Made by a program: the position numbers and the translations under genes
Assembly (NCBI GenBank): GCA_021639925.1
Contig: JAJXEL010000010.1
Span: 1-27,202 of the forward strand
Reading direction: 5' to 3'
Origin: Alphaproteobacteria bacterium
GTDB taxonomy: Bacteria > Pseudomonadota > Alphaproteobacteria > CAAGCB01 > CAG-977
DNA: 27,202 nt
Part shown: positions 1 to 7,527 of the stretch, in pieces
How the letters are laid out: each line of letters opens with the position of its first letter
Position numbering within the stretch: position 1 is the first letter of the stretch
Notes under the pieces: generated by a model
Databases searched by the model: none
The model's input: only the letters and a program-made list of their open reading frames with translations
What the model was told of the DNA's origin: nothing

Positions 1-899
1 CGTATATCCGTAAACCGGCAAAAACCGACCAATGCTTTTTTCTTTGTATGATTGATCATTTCAACGGGGATCATCAAAGATTGCCAAACAGAATGTCCGG
101 CGATATGAACTTCGTCACGGGTGTTTATTTCGGGAAACCACGGAGATTTAAAAAACGCATTAAACAGCGGAAAAAAAGGATTTTCGTAATTTTTGTACAT
201 TAAGTACAGCCAGTAACCGTTGAAGATTAGAAAACCTGACAACCCGCCTGTTACGAACAACAACAAAGCCTTAAAAGGATCAGAGGAAATCTTTTTACGG
301 AATAGTAAAAAAGAAATTCCCGAAGTCAAACAGTAAATTGCCGTTGTGTATTTTAATCCGGCTGCGGATCCGAATAAAAATCCCGCGATAAATATGGCGG
401 ACAGCTGTTTTTTGTCGCTGTGGATTTGTTTGACCAAAACATAAACGCCGCCTAATACAAGGGCCGCTACAGGTATTTCATTGGTAGACGTTCCGATTTG
501 AAACCAGGTTGCAAATCCTGTCGCGCCGACAATTAAAGACAGAATTAAAGCAATTTTTCCTTGTTTGACGGATATGTCGAAAAATAAACGGCAGATCAAG
601 TATAAAACATACATTAATGCGCCGAAAAACAGTCCTGTGCAAAAACTGTACAGGAAAATGTTTTTATCAAAAGCGCATAAAATCAGGTAAATAATGCCGT
701 CCAACAAGGGATTAAAGAACGACATGATAAAAGCAGGCGCCAGATCGTAACCGACACGTCCGTTTAACAAAGCAAATCCGTTATAGAAATGATAATTATA
801 CAAATCCCATAACAGTTCGTAACGCAAACAGGCGGATAATAATCCGCCGGTCAGCGTAAAGAAAAAGAATGTTAAAAGCGTTTTTTTATTTTTTGTCAT
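1..899 (-). CDS. Polytopic membrane protein, GT-C glycosyltransferase-like (C-terminus beyond left edge)
   Basis: This frame is open from an ATG at 897-899 to the left edge, giving 299 codons with the 3' end missing. The product is very hydrophobic. After a first membrane segment (about residues 8-25) comes an aromatic loop with DLYNYHFYNGFALLNGR (around residues 31-47) and then FNPLLD. That pattern, an acidic residue and a YH pair just after TM1, is typical of polyprenol-linked-sugar GT-C transferases and related DUF families, which act at the membrane on lipid-linked sugars. At least six further hydrophobic segments follow. The start overlaps the end of the upstream GT4 gene by 14 nt, so the two are probably co-translated and may build one envelope glycan. 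Specificity cannot be read, and I am unsure of the exact family. Confidence 0.75.
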   Translation of the reverse strand, partial: MTKNKKTLLTFFFFTLTGGLLSACLRYELLWDLYNYHFYNGFALLNGRVGYDLAPAFIMSFFNPLLDGIIYLILCAFDKNIFLYSFCTGLFFGALMYVLYLICRLFFDISVKQGKIALILSLIVGATGFATWFQIGTSTNEIPVAALVLGGVYVLVKQIHSDKKQLSAIFIAGFLFGSAAGLKYTTAIYCLTSGISFLLFRKKISSDPFKALLLFVTGGLSGFLIFNGYWLYLMYKNYENPFFPLFNAFFKSPWFPEINTRDEVHIAGHSVWQSLMIPVEMINHTKKKALVGFCRFTDI

Positions 900-2067
900 T
901 ATACGTTATTACGGGAAAGTTTTTCATGATTTCCCGGTAAAGGTTAATCGTTTTTTCGCACATAGCGTCTTTGGAAAATTCGCCGCGCACGCTTTGAACG
1001 GCTTTTTGGGTCATTTTTTGTTTTTCTTCCGCGGACATATTCAAAACGGCGTCCAGCTTTTCGGCCAGGTCTTTGGCGTCGCCGTGTTTAAATAAAAATC
1101 CCGTTTCGCCGTCTTGGATCGTTTCGGTGGCCCCGCCGTGATCCGGGCCGATGACCAGCCGTCCCATCGCCTGCGCTTCGGGAATGACGCGGCCGAACGC
1201 TTCTGGATCCGTCGAAGCGGAAACAACAACGTCGGACAACATATAGGCCACGTCCATTTCATTGCACTGATCAACGAACTGAACGACGGAATCCAGCCCC
1301 AGCTTTTTGGCTTTTCTTTCCAGCTCGCGGCGGTAACGTTTCCGCCCCTGGTCGGATCCGACAAACAGGCAGCGTATGTCTTTGCGCTTCATTTGCGCCA
1401 AAGCGTCCAGCATGACCAGCTGTCCTTTCCAGCGGGTCAGACGGCCGGGCAGCATAATGACCGGCAGGTCTTCGGGCAGCCGCCATTTTTTTGACAAAGC
1501 GATCAGACGTTCCTGCGATACTTTCGCAACGTCGAAACGTTCGATGTCCGCCCCGCGGTGAATGACCCGGATTTTGTCGGCTTCGATTCCTTCATAATTA
1601 TCCAGAATATGCTGTTTGATAAAGTTGGATACGGCGATCGTTAAAACGCCGGCCGTCATGACCCGGTTATATTTCTTTTTTATCTTAAACGGTCCCATGT
1701 TATAGGCGCCGTGAAATGTCGTTAAAAACGGAACGCCTGTTTTTTCGCAGGCCCACTTTGCGCTCCATGCCGGGGCGCGGGATCTGGCGTGAACAATATC
1801 GACGTTTTTTTCTTTGATGATTTCGGCCAGGCGGTCCGCGTTTTTGCGCATGACGACCGGATTTTTGGAATAAACCGGCAAAGTAATGTGTTCGGTTCCC
1901 CCGCGTTCCAGGTCGCGCACCAGCCGGCCGCCGCCGGAAACAACGACGGAATTCCAGCCGGCGGCTTTGATCGCCGCGGCGATTTCCGTCGTGCCTCTTT
2001 CGACTCCGCCTGTTTCCAGACGCGGCAGGATTTGTAAAATAACGGGGATTTTTTCTTCAGTCGTCAT
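886..2067 (-). CDS. Family 4 (GT-B fold) glycosyltransferase
   Basis: This is a retaining GT4-type glycosyltransferase of about 393 residues, probably cytoplasmic or membrane-associated, that moves a nucleotide-activated sugar onto an envelope glycan or lipid acceptor. The N-terminal acceptor domain starts with a Gly-rich loop (LETGGVERGTTE). The C-terminal donor domain has GRLTRWKG (about residue 210), a VGSD strand and PEAFGRVIPEAQAMG, which carries the EX7E signature (glutamates about 291 and 299, counted from the upstream Met). Two Met codons are possible, at 2073 and 2067. GGAAG at 2074-2078 abuts the first but sits 6 nt before the second, so I chose 2067. It lies 21 nt downstream of the lipoprotein gene and overlaps the next membrane protein gene. 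It could take part in LPS core or O-glycan assembly, but the substrate is unknown. Confidence 0.9.
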   Translation of the reverse strand: MTTEEKIPVILQILPRLETGGVERGTTEIAAAIKAAGWNSVVVSGGGRLVRDLERGGTEHITLPVYSKNPVVMRKNADRLAEIIKEKNVDIVHARSRAPAWSAKWACEKTGVPFLTTFHGAYNMGPFKIKKKYNRVMTAGVLTIAVSNFIKQHILDNYEGIEADKIRVIHRGADIERFDVAKVSQERLIALSKKWRLPEDLPVIMLPGRLTRWKGQLVMLDALAQMKRKDIRCLFVGSDQGRKRYRRELERKAKKLGLDSVVQFVDQCNEMDVAYMLSDVVVSASTDPEAFGRVIPEAQAMGRLVIGPDHGGATETIQDGETGFLFKHGDAKDLAEKLDAVLNMSAEEKQKMTQKAVQSVRGEFSKDAMCEKTINLYREIMKNFPVITYNDKK

Positions 2068-2088
2068 AATCATCTTCCAATTTTAAAA

Positions 2089-2466
2089 TTACATCGGTCC
2101 GCCATAAGGGCGGCGTTCTTTATAACCGGCTTTTTTCATACAGGACGAATAACGCCAGTAAATAACGGTTTTTGACGGATTCGCCGTATTGACGAAAACG
2201 GGCATCGCGCCGGGATAAGGGGAAAAATTGGCCCAAATGCCGCCGTCTTTTAAATTTAAACGCAGATCCAGCGTGTCGGCGCCCATCGGATCCATGTTCG
2301 TAAATCTCCACGGCCATAAATCCGCTTCCTGCAGGCAGCGGTTATGATCCCGAATGAAACGTTCGGTGCCCGTATTGTCTTTTGCCCAGTAATAAATGCG
2401 CGTCGGCGAAGAAAGGCAGCCGTTTAAAAAAAAGCAGAAAACAAACAGATATATGAAACGTTTCAT
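2089..2466 (-). CDS. Small putative lipoprotein of unknown function
   Basis: This 125-residue protein begins with a lipoprotein signal: MKR, a hydrophobic stretch, then the lipobox LNGC with the lipidated Cys at about residue 17. The mature part is tryptophan- and tyrosine-rich and has four more cysteines or polar clusters but no domain I recognise. The start is supported by AAGGA 9 nt upstream. It sits 25 nt after the fzlA-like gene and 21 nt before the GT4 gene on the same strand, so it is probably co-transcribed with both. I infer anchoring in the outer or inner membrane, facing the periplasm. Function unknown. Confidence 0.8.
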   Translation of the reverse strand: MKRFIYLFVFCFFLNGCLSSPTRIYYWAKDNTGTERFIRDHNRCLQEADLWPWRFTNMDPMGADTLDLRLNLKDGGIWANFSPYPGAMPVFVNTANPSKTVIYWRYSSCMKKAGYKERRPYGGPM

Positions 2467-2491
2467 GTTTTTTTATCCTTGTTTCGTTGTC

Positions 2492-3175
2492 TTAAAAGTC
2501 CAAATCGCCGTAATGAGACGCCGGAATGACGCCGGGAATGCGGTCTGCCAGAATTGCCCGGAATGACGGTCTGGATTTTACGCGCGCGTACCAGTTTTTG
2601 CTTTCTTCAAAAAGAAGAACGCCGTTTTCCGCCTTGTCCCAGGGGACTTCGCCGATGTAATCCAATACCGAAAGCTGCGCCGCCGCGGAAAAATCCGCCA
2701 TTGTAAAAACTTCGCCGGCCAGCCAGTTGCGCTGTTTTAACAGCCATTCCATGTAATTTAAATGGCCGGTAATATTTGCTTTTCCCGCCCGGATCGCATC
2801 TGAATCGGGTGCGCCGCCCGTCAGCCGTTTCATAATTTTTTCCCCGGCCAGATAAACGGTGACTTCTTTGAAAAACTTGTCGTCGAACCAATCGCATAAC
2901 CGCCGGACTTCCGCTTTGTCGCGGGCGTATGCGCCGAACAGGGGGCGGGACGTGATTTCGTCAATGTATTCGCAGATCGGGCGGTGGCCGCACAGGATAT
3001 GGCCGTCCGGTTCTTCTAAAACGGGGATTTCGCCGGCCGGGTTTTTGGCCAGAAATTCGGGACGAAATTTCCACGGTTCTTCGATTTTTGCCGTAAATTC
3101 CAGCCCTTTTTCCGCCAGCATAAGCCGCACCTTGCGGGAAAAAGGATCGGCCAAGTGATGGTACAGCGTATACAT
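2492..3175 (-). CDS. fzlA: FzlA-like GST-fold protein (FtsZ-associated)
   Basis: This 227-residue protein has a glutathione S-transferase fold: a thioredoxin-like N-domain (MYTLYHHLADPFSRKVRLML; NPAGEIPVL with the cis-Pro, around residues 45-52) and an all-helical C-domain. It ends in the tail ADRIPGVIPASHYGDLDF. In Caulobacter FzlA a conserved C-terminal tail of this kind matters for division; FzlA binds FtsZ filaments, curves them and sets constriction rate. The tail makes FzlA a better call than a generic detoxifying GST, though the call is from memory of the family. The RBS AGGAAG lies 7 nt upstream. It is the first gene of a minus-strand run with a lipoprotein and two glycan-related membrane genes, and is divergent from uppP. 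Confidence 0.75.
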   Translation of the reverse strand: MYTLYHHLADPFSRKVRLMLAEKGLEFTAKIEEPWKFRPEFLAKNPAGEIPVLEEPDGHILCGHRPICEYIDEITSRPLFGAYARDKAEVRRLCDWFDDKFFKEVTVYLAGEKIMKRLTGGAPDSDAIRAGKANITGHLNYMEWLLKQRNWLAGEVFTMADFSAAAQLSVLDYIGEVPWDKAENGVLLFEESKNWYARVKSRPSFRAILADRIPGVIPASHYGDLDF

Positions 3176-3211
3176 TTGCAGTCTTCCTGAAAAACGACAA
3201 TTTTTTTTATT

Positions 3212-3241
3212 CTTATCAAAAATTAGTTTATAGCTTGTAAA
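3212..3241 (-). promoter_or_regulatory. Candidate sigma-70-type promoter for the fzlA run
   Basis: On the minus strand TTTACA (3236-3241) is followed after 18 nt by GATAAG (3212-3217). The match to the -35 element is 5 of 6 and to the -10 element 4 of 6. It lies about 37 nt before the fzlA start codon in the AT-rich gap shared with the divergent uppP. Eye-based call only. Confidence 0.35.
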
Positions 3242-3301
3242 TGATTAAAAAAAACTTCACAGTGTAAAAATCATTTTCAAAGTGAAAAAGGAGCTTTTTT
3301 T

Positions 3302-4096
3302 ATGCTGCAGACGGTTATATTGGCTTTGGTACAAAGCGTTGCCGAATTTTTGCCGATCAGTTCTTCGGCGCACCTTATTTTATCGCCGCGGCTGTTCTCC
3401 TGGAACGATCAGGGCATGGCGATTGCTATCGCGCTGCATATCGGCACGCTGTTTTCCGTTCTGATTTATTTCAGAAAAGACGTTGCCGCCATTGCCGCCG
3501 GAAGCTTCGATTTGTTGAAAAGGCGCTTTGATCCGCCGCGGGCGCGGCTGGTTTTAAAACTGGGAATCGCTTGCGTTCCCGTTTTTACGGTCGGTTTTTT
3601 GTGTCATGCTTATATCGAAGATTATTTCAGGAATCCGCGCCTGATCGCCGTGACGGCGATTGTATTCGGTATTTTGCTGTACTGGGCCGATAAAAAAGGG
3701 GCGTCTTCGGGCAATATTGAACAAATGGGGCTGAAAGACGCTTTCTGGATCGGTCTGGCGCAGATCCTGGCGCTGGTTCCCGGCGTCAGCCGTTCGGGAA
3801 TAACAATGACGGCCGCCAGAATTTTGGGAATTAACCGCGAAGAATCCGCCCGGTTTTCAATGCTGCTGTCGATTCCGACGATCGGCGCGGCCGGCACGTT
3901 CGGCATAATGCAGATTTTGACCCAGCCCGCAGGGGAAAACCCGCCTGAAAAAATGATTTTGCTGGGAATGCTGATTGCTTTTGGCGCGGGAATTCTGGCG
4001 ATCGGATTTTTAATGAAATGGCTGAAACATTCGTCTTTTGCCATTTTCGCGGTCTATCGGATTTTGCTGGGAATTGTTCTTTTTTATCTTTTTTGA
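3302..4096 (+). CDS. uppP: Undecaprenyl-diphosphate phosphatase UppP (BacA)
   Basis: This 264-residue integral membrane enzyme dephosphorylates undecaprenyl diphosphate, recycling the lipid carrier used for peptidoglycan and O-antigen; over-expression of family members gives bacitracin resistance. The diagnostic motifs are both present: ESF-type EFLPISSSAHL near the N-terminus (about residues 15-25) and PGVSRSGITMTAARILG (about 160-176), which contains the catalytic region. Around seven to eight hydrophobic segments fill the rest. Length is normal (E. coli 273). An AAGGAG Shine-Dalgarno 8 nt upstream fixes the start. It stands alone on the plus strand, divergent from fzlA, with the tRNA-Leu gene 57 nt downstream. 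No clear terminator hairpin follows, only T-rich sequence. Confidence 0.97.
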   Translation: MLQTVILALVQSVAEFLPISSSAHLILSPRLFSWNDQGMAIAIALHIGTLFSVLIYFRKDVAAIAAGSFDLLKRRFDPPRARLVLKLGIACVPVFTVGFLCHAYIEDYFRNPRLIAVTAIVFGILLYWADKKGASSGNIEQMGLKDAFWIGLAQILALVPGVSRSGITMTAARILGINREESARFSMLLSIPTIGAAGTFGIMQILTQPAGENPPEKMILLGMLIAFGAGILAIGFLMKWLKHSSFAIFAVYRILLGIVLFYLF

Positions 4097-4105
4097 TTTT
4101 TTTTG

Positions 4106-4134
4106 TTGACGAACGGTTCGCTTCGTAATAAAAA
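4106..4134 (+). promoter_or_regulatory. Candidate promoter of tRNA-Leu
   Basis: TTGACG (4106-4111) and TAAAAA (4129-4134) are separated by 17 nt, ending 19 nt before the mature tRNA 5' end. The context TTTTGTTGAC also precedes the tRNA-Ala gene in this window. Confidence 0.5.
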
Positions 4135-4153
4135 AACTGCCGTAGCTTGTTTT

Positions 4154-4240
4154 GCCCAAATGGCGGAATTGGTAGACGCGCTAGCTTCAGGTGCTAGTAC
4201 TCGCAAGGGTGTGTAGGTTCGAGTCCTATTTTGGGCACCA
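4154..4240 (+). tRNA. tRNA-Leu (anticodon CAG)
   Basis: This is an 87-nt class II tRNA with encoded CCA. The acceptor arms GCCCAAA (4154-4160) and TTTGGGC (4230-4236) pair fully, followed by discriminator A and CCA (4238-4240). The D-arm has the Leu-type TGGCGGAATTGGTAGACGC. The anticodon stem CTAGC/GCTAG encloses the loop TTCAGGT with CAG at 4188-4190. A short variable arm (TACTCGCAAGGGTGT) and a T-arm with GGTTCGAGTCC complete it. It reads CUG leucine codons. Confidence 0.97.
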
Positions 4241-4258
4241 AGACAAGTTCTGAAAGGC

Positions 4259-4286
4259 AAGGGGCGGTTAAAGCCCCTTTCTTTTT
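4259..4286 (+). terminator. Rho-independent terminator after tRNA-Leu
   Basis: A perfect 7-bp stem AAGGGGC/GCCCCTT with a 7-nt loop is followed by TCTTTTT. It lies 18 nt after the tRNA CCA end and just upstream of the RNase D gene. Confidence 0.85.
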
Positions 4287-4309
4287 GAACAAAAGGGGAA
4301 ATGACATCA

Positions 4310-4924
4310 ATGACGCAGATTTATTTTCATGAAGGCGATCTGCCTTCTTCGGTCCGTTTTTCACAATCCGTCGCCGTCGATACCGAAACAATGGGGCTGG
4401 AGCTGCACCGCGACAGGCTGTGCCTGGTCCAGCTGGGGGACGGAAACGGAAACTGTCATATCGTCCGTTTTAAAAAAGGGCAGTATAACGCGCCGAACCT
4501 GAAAGCTTTATTGGAAGATGCCTCTGTATTGAAAATTTTTCAGTATGCCCGTTTTGACGTGGCCGCGCTGTATTTATACCTGGGGGCGTTGTGCCGGCCG
4601 GTTTACTGCACCAAAATCGCGTCCAAAATCGCCAGGACCAACGCGCCGTCCCACAGCTTGAAAGCTTTGTGCCAGCAGCTGTTGGGCATTGAACTGGAAA
4701 AAGAACAGCAGTGTTCCGACTGGGGCGCTGCGGAGTTAAACGAAGAGCAGTTAAAATATGCCGCTAACGACGTGCTGTACCTGCATGCCCTGAAAGAAAA
4801 ACTGGACGCTTTGCTGGCGCGCGAAGGCAGAACGGATTACGCCCGGGCGTGTTTTGATTTTCTGCCGCATGTCGGCGCTTTGGATATCGCCGGGTTTAAC
4901 TGCGAAACCATATTTACCCACTAA
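4310..4924 (+). CDS. Short RNase D-family 3'-5' exoribonuclease
   Basis: This protein of about 204 residues consists of one DEDD-type 3'-5' exonuclease domain (RNase D / DNA_pol_A_exo1 superfamily) and lacks the C-terminal HRDC domain of E. coli Rnd, as is normal for the short alphaproteobacterial form. ExoI is VDTETMGLELHRDRL near the N-terminus (catalytic D and E), ExoII includes the FDVAALY stretch (about residue 84), and ExoIII is YAANDVLYLHAL near residue 150 with the Tyr and Asp of the DEDDy type. It probably trims tRNA or other stable RNA 3' ends. An upstream ATG at 4301 is only 2 nt from the GGGG Shine-Dalgarno-like run, so I prefer 4310 (11 nt), whose N-terminus MTQIYFHEGDLP resembles the family. 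It precedes kdsD by 23 nt. Confidence 0.9.
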   Translation: MTQIYFHEGDLPSSVRFSQSVAVDTETMGLELHRDRLCLVQLGDGNGNCHIVRFKKGQYNAPNLKALLEDASVLKIFQYARFDVAALYLYLGALCRPVYCTKIASKIARTNAPSHSLKALCQQLLGIELEKEQQCSDWGAAELNEEQLKYAANDVLYLHALKEKLDALLAREGRTDYARACFDFLPHVGALDIAGFNCETIFTH

Positions 4925-4947
4925 ACTTTTATTCTACAGGATTTTTT

Positions 4948-5919
4948 ATGCTGACATCTGCCGAAATACTAAAAAGCGCTCATCACGTTTTGGATCTGGA
5001 AAGCAATTCTTTAAAGCTGTTGTCCGACAGTTTGGACGATTCTTTTGTTCAGGCCGTTAATACGATCAACGCGACAAAAGGGCGTGTCATTATCACCGGC
5101 ATGGGGAAAAGCGGACATGTCGGCAGAAAAATTTCGGCTTCTCTTTCTTCTTTGGGAACGACGGCATACTTTGTTCACCCCGGCGAAGCCAGTCACGGCG
5201 ATCTGGGCATGATTGAACCGAACGATGTCGTTATTGCTCTGTCAAATTCGGGGGAAGCACCGGAATTAAGCGATATCATTGCTTTTTGCCGCCGTTTCAG
5301 CATCAAGCTGATCGGTATGACGGGACGGCGCGACAGTACTTTGGCGCGTCAGTCGGACATTGTTTTATGCCTGCCCCCGATTCAGGAAGCCTGCCCGTTC
5401 GGTCTGGCGCCGACGACGTCGACGACGCTGATGATGGCTTTGGGCGACGCGCTGGCGATCGCGCTTTTACAGCTGCATAATTTTTCCAAAGACGAATATA
5501 AACTGCGTCACCCCGGCGGAAAATTGGGCAAAATGATGCTGACCGTCGCCGATTTAATGCATAAAGGCGATGAAATGCCTTTGGTCAAACCGGATATCAA
5601 TATGTCCGACGCTTTGATCGAAATGAGCGGCAAAGGCTTCGGCTGTCTGGGGATCGTTAACGACGCCGGCGAATTCTGCGGCGTGTTTACCGACGGCGAC
5701 TTGCGCCGGGCGATGGCGCCGGATCTTTTGACAAAAACCATTCAGGACGTCATGACGCGCACGCCGACCACAACGACGGCGCAGACGCTGGCGATTGACG
5801 CTTTGCGCATCATGAATACGACCGGCAAAGGGATTACAAGCCTGTTTGTCCTGGACGACAACAAAAAGCCGATCGGATTGCTGCATATGCATGACTGCCT
5901 GCGCGCCGGAGTTGCCTGA
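4948..5919 (+). CDS. kdsD: Arabinose-5-phosphate isomerase KdsD
   Basis: This 323-residue cytoplasmic enzyme interconverts ribulose 5-phosphate and arabinose 5-phosphate, the first step to Kdo for lipopolysaccharide. The SIS sugar-isomerase domain covers about residues 35-180, with GMGKSGHVGRKISASLSS, HPGEASHGDLGMI and the LSNSGEAPEL phosphosugar loop. Two CBS domains follow (about 205-323), containing GVFTDGDLRR and the final GLLHMHDCLRAGV. The length and domain order match E. coli KdsD (328). AGGA 6 nt before ATG supports the start. Its stop overlaps the lptC start (TGATG), and being followed by lptC-lptA-lptB confirms an LPS role rather than GutQ or a ketohexose enzyme. Confidence 0.97.
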   Translation: MLTSAEILKSAHHVLDLESNSLKLLSDSLDDSFVQAVNTINATKGRVIITGMGKSGHVGRKISASLSSLGTTAYFVHPGEASHGDLGMIEPNDVVIALSNSGEAPELSDIIAFCRRFSIKLIGMTGRRDSTLARQSDIVLCLPPIQEACPFGLAPTTSTTLMMALGDALAIALLQLHNFSKDEYKLRHPGGKLGKMMLTVADLMHKGDEMPLVKPDINMSDALIEMSGKGFGCLGIVNDAGEFCGVFTDGDLRRAMAPDLLTKTIQDVMTRTPTTTTAQTLAIDALRIMNTTGKGITSLFVLDDNKKPIGLLHMHDCLRAGVA

Positions 5920-6611
5920 TGGCAGACAAAGTCGTTGATCTCAGCGATGTAAAGTGGGGCAAAACCCAGACAAAAGGGGCGGCCGAATGGCAGCGCCGGC
6001 AAAAAAAACGTATGCGTCACCACAGCCGGCTGGTGATTTCCTTAAAAGTGCTGTTTCCCAGCCTGGCGGCGGTGATGATCGGGCTGGTGATTTTATGGCC
6101 GCAAATGAAAGCGCAGCAAGAAGAAAATATTTCTCTGATCGCTTCTGAAGTCGACCAGCTGAATCTGCCGGACGACCAGGCGATGGTCAATCCGCGTTTT
6201 TTTACCGTTGACGAAAAAGGCGAACCGTTCAATCTGACGGCGCAAACCGCTTTTGAACTGCCCGGCGATACGCGGCGTATCCAGCTGGATACGATCAGGG
6301 CCGATTTGCTGATGCGCAACGATCAGTGGTTCGCTTTGGACGCCGCGGCAGGGATATATTCCCAGGCCGACGATACGATGGAACTGCTCAGGCAGGTTAA
6401 TTTGTATACGGAAACCGGCGATGAAATCAGTACGACGCAGGCATTGATAAATATGAAAAACCGGGATATCCTCGGATCAAAGGACGTTTTTTTGCGCACG
6501 CCGTCCGGTTATGCCCGCGCCCAGGGATTTTCGGTGACGCAGAACGGAACGGTAATCAGGCTGACGGGAAAGACGCGGGCGGTCTTTTACCCGGAAGACG
6601 GGGAAGAATAA
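5919..6611 (+). CDS. lptC: LPS export protein LptC
   Basis: LptC is the bitopic inner-membrane subunit of the Lpt bridge that takes LPS from LptB2FG and hands it to LptA. This 230-residue protein has a basic cytoplasmic N-terminus (WQRRQKKRMRHHSR), one membrane helix at about residues 44-64, and a periplasmic beta-jellyroll domain with repeated short strands such as IQLDTIRADLLMRNDQWFAL. It is somewhat longer than E. coli LptC (191), as is common in Alphaproteobacteria. Assignment rests on topology and place more than on sharp motifs. It starts inside the kdsD stop codon and ends 1 nt before lptA, so all three are translationally linked. Confidence 0.9.
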   Translation: MADKVVDLSDVKWGKTQTKGAAEWQRRQKKRMRHHSRLVISLKVLFPSLAAVMIGLVILWPQMKAQQEENISLIASEVDQLNLPDDQAMVNPRFFTVDEKGEPFNLTAQTAFELPGDTRRIQLDTIRADLLMRNDQWFALDAAAGIYSQADDTMELLRQVNLYTETGDEISTTQALINMKNRDILGSKDVFLRTPSGYARAQGFSVTQNGTVIRLTGKTRAVFYPEDGEE

Positions 6612-6612
6612 A

Positions 6613-7527
6613 ATGCGCTGCTGGTGTCGGTTATGGTATTTTCTGTTTTTTTTCGGCGTTTTTTTGCCTTTTGACGGGGCGGCCGCGCCCGTTAAAAAAC
6701 AACAGGTCGTTTTAACGTCCGAAGGCGGGCTGGAATGGAACAGCAATAAAAAAACGCTGACGGCTGAACAAAAAGCGCTGGTCGTGCGCGGCGACACAGC
6801 GTTGGGGGCGGATAAAATCACGGCCTATTATAAAGACGGGCCGGACGGCAAAGACAGCGAGGTTTATCTGGTCAAAGCGTTCGGGAACGTTATTATTACG
6901 ACGCCCAAACAGACGGTTTATTCCGATTCTGCCGTGTATGAAATTGAAAAGTCGGTAATTATTCTTAAAGGAAATCCGGTTAAACTGTTCGCAGGCCAGG
7001 AACAAATGACGGCCCGGATTTTGGAATTGTGGCAGAACGAAGATATGGCGGTCGCCCGTCAGAACGTCGTTGCGCAAAAGGATTCCCGCCGTCTTGAAGC
7101 CGATGTCGTTAAAGCCTATTTTGTTAAAGAAGGCAATAAAACGCAGGTGGAACGTTTTGAAGCCGAAGACAATGTCGTGATTACCAATGACAAAGAAAAA
7201 GTACAGGGGGATTTCGGCGTTTATCTGGTGGACAAGGAAACGGCCACGCTGCAGGGAAATGTTAAAATTTCCCAGGGAAATAACTTTATTATCGGCGAAG
7301 TTGCCGATATAAATATGAAAACAGGCGTCAGCCGCTTGCAAATGTTGTCTGAAAAAGGTAAATCTAAAAGACAGGTGCGCGGCGTTTTCATACCCGACAG
7401 CAAAGATGACAAAAAAGCTGTCGCCGTTGAAAAACCCAAGGCGCCCGCCGTTTTAAAGGATAGTGAAAGTGGTGACGGACGCGAAACAAACGAAAAACTC
7501 CTCAGCTCCTCAGACGAAAGGGAATAA
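6613..7527 (+). CDS. lptA: LPS transport periplasmic protein LptA (long form)
   Basis: LptA forms the periplasmic beta-jellyroll bridge that carries LPS to LptDE. The 304-residue precursor has a signal peptide (hydrophobic core about residues 9-22, probable cleavage after GAAA near residue 26) and OstA-type strands throughout, for example TAEQKALVVRGDTALGADKI, VYSDSAVYEIEKSV and VQGDFGVYLVDKETATLQGNV. The strand pattern suggests two consecutive OstA/LptA_N units, making it much longer than E. coli LptA (185). The last 50 residues are Lys/Ala-rich and look disordered. Its 3' end overlaps the lptB start by 59 nt. Start ATG follows GGGGAAGAATAAA, a serviceable RBS inside the lptC end. Confidence 0.92.
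   Translation: MRCWCRLWYFLFFFGVFLPFDGAAAPVKKQQVVLTSEGGLEWNSNKKTLTAEQKALVVRGDTALGADKITAYYKDGPDGKDSEVYLVKAFGNVIITTPKQTVYSDSAVYEIEKSVIILKGNPVKLFAGQEQMTARILELWQNEDMAVARQNVVAQKDSRRLEADVVKAYFVKEGNKTQVERFEAEDNVVITNDKEKVQGDFGVYLVDKETATLQGNVKISQGNNFIIGEVADINMKTGVSRLQMLSEKGKSKRQVRGVFIPDSKDDKKAVAVEKPKAPAVLKDSESGDGRETNEKLLSSSDERE

Noticed and set aside
6712..7341. 209-codon minus-strand frame
   Set aside because: A shadow of lptA: the reverse frame of a strongly biased gene, with no RBS and an odd Phe/Arg/Asn-rich composition.
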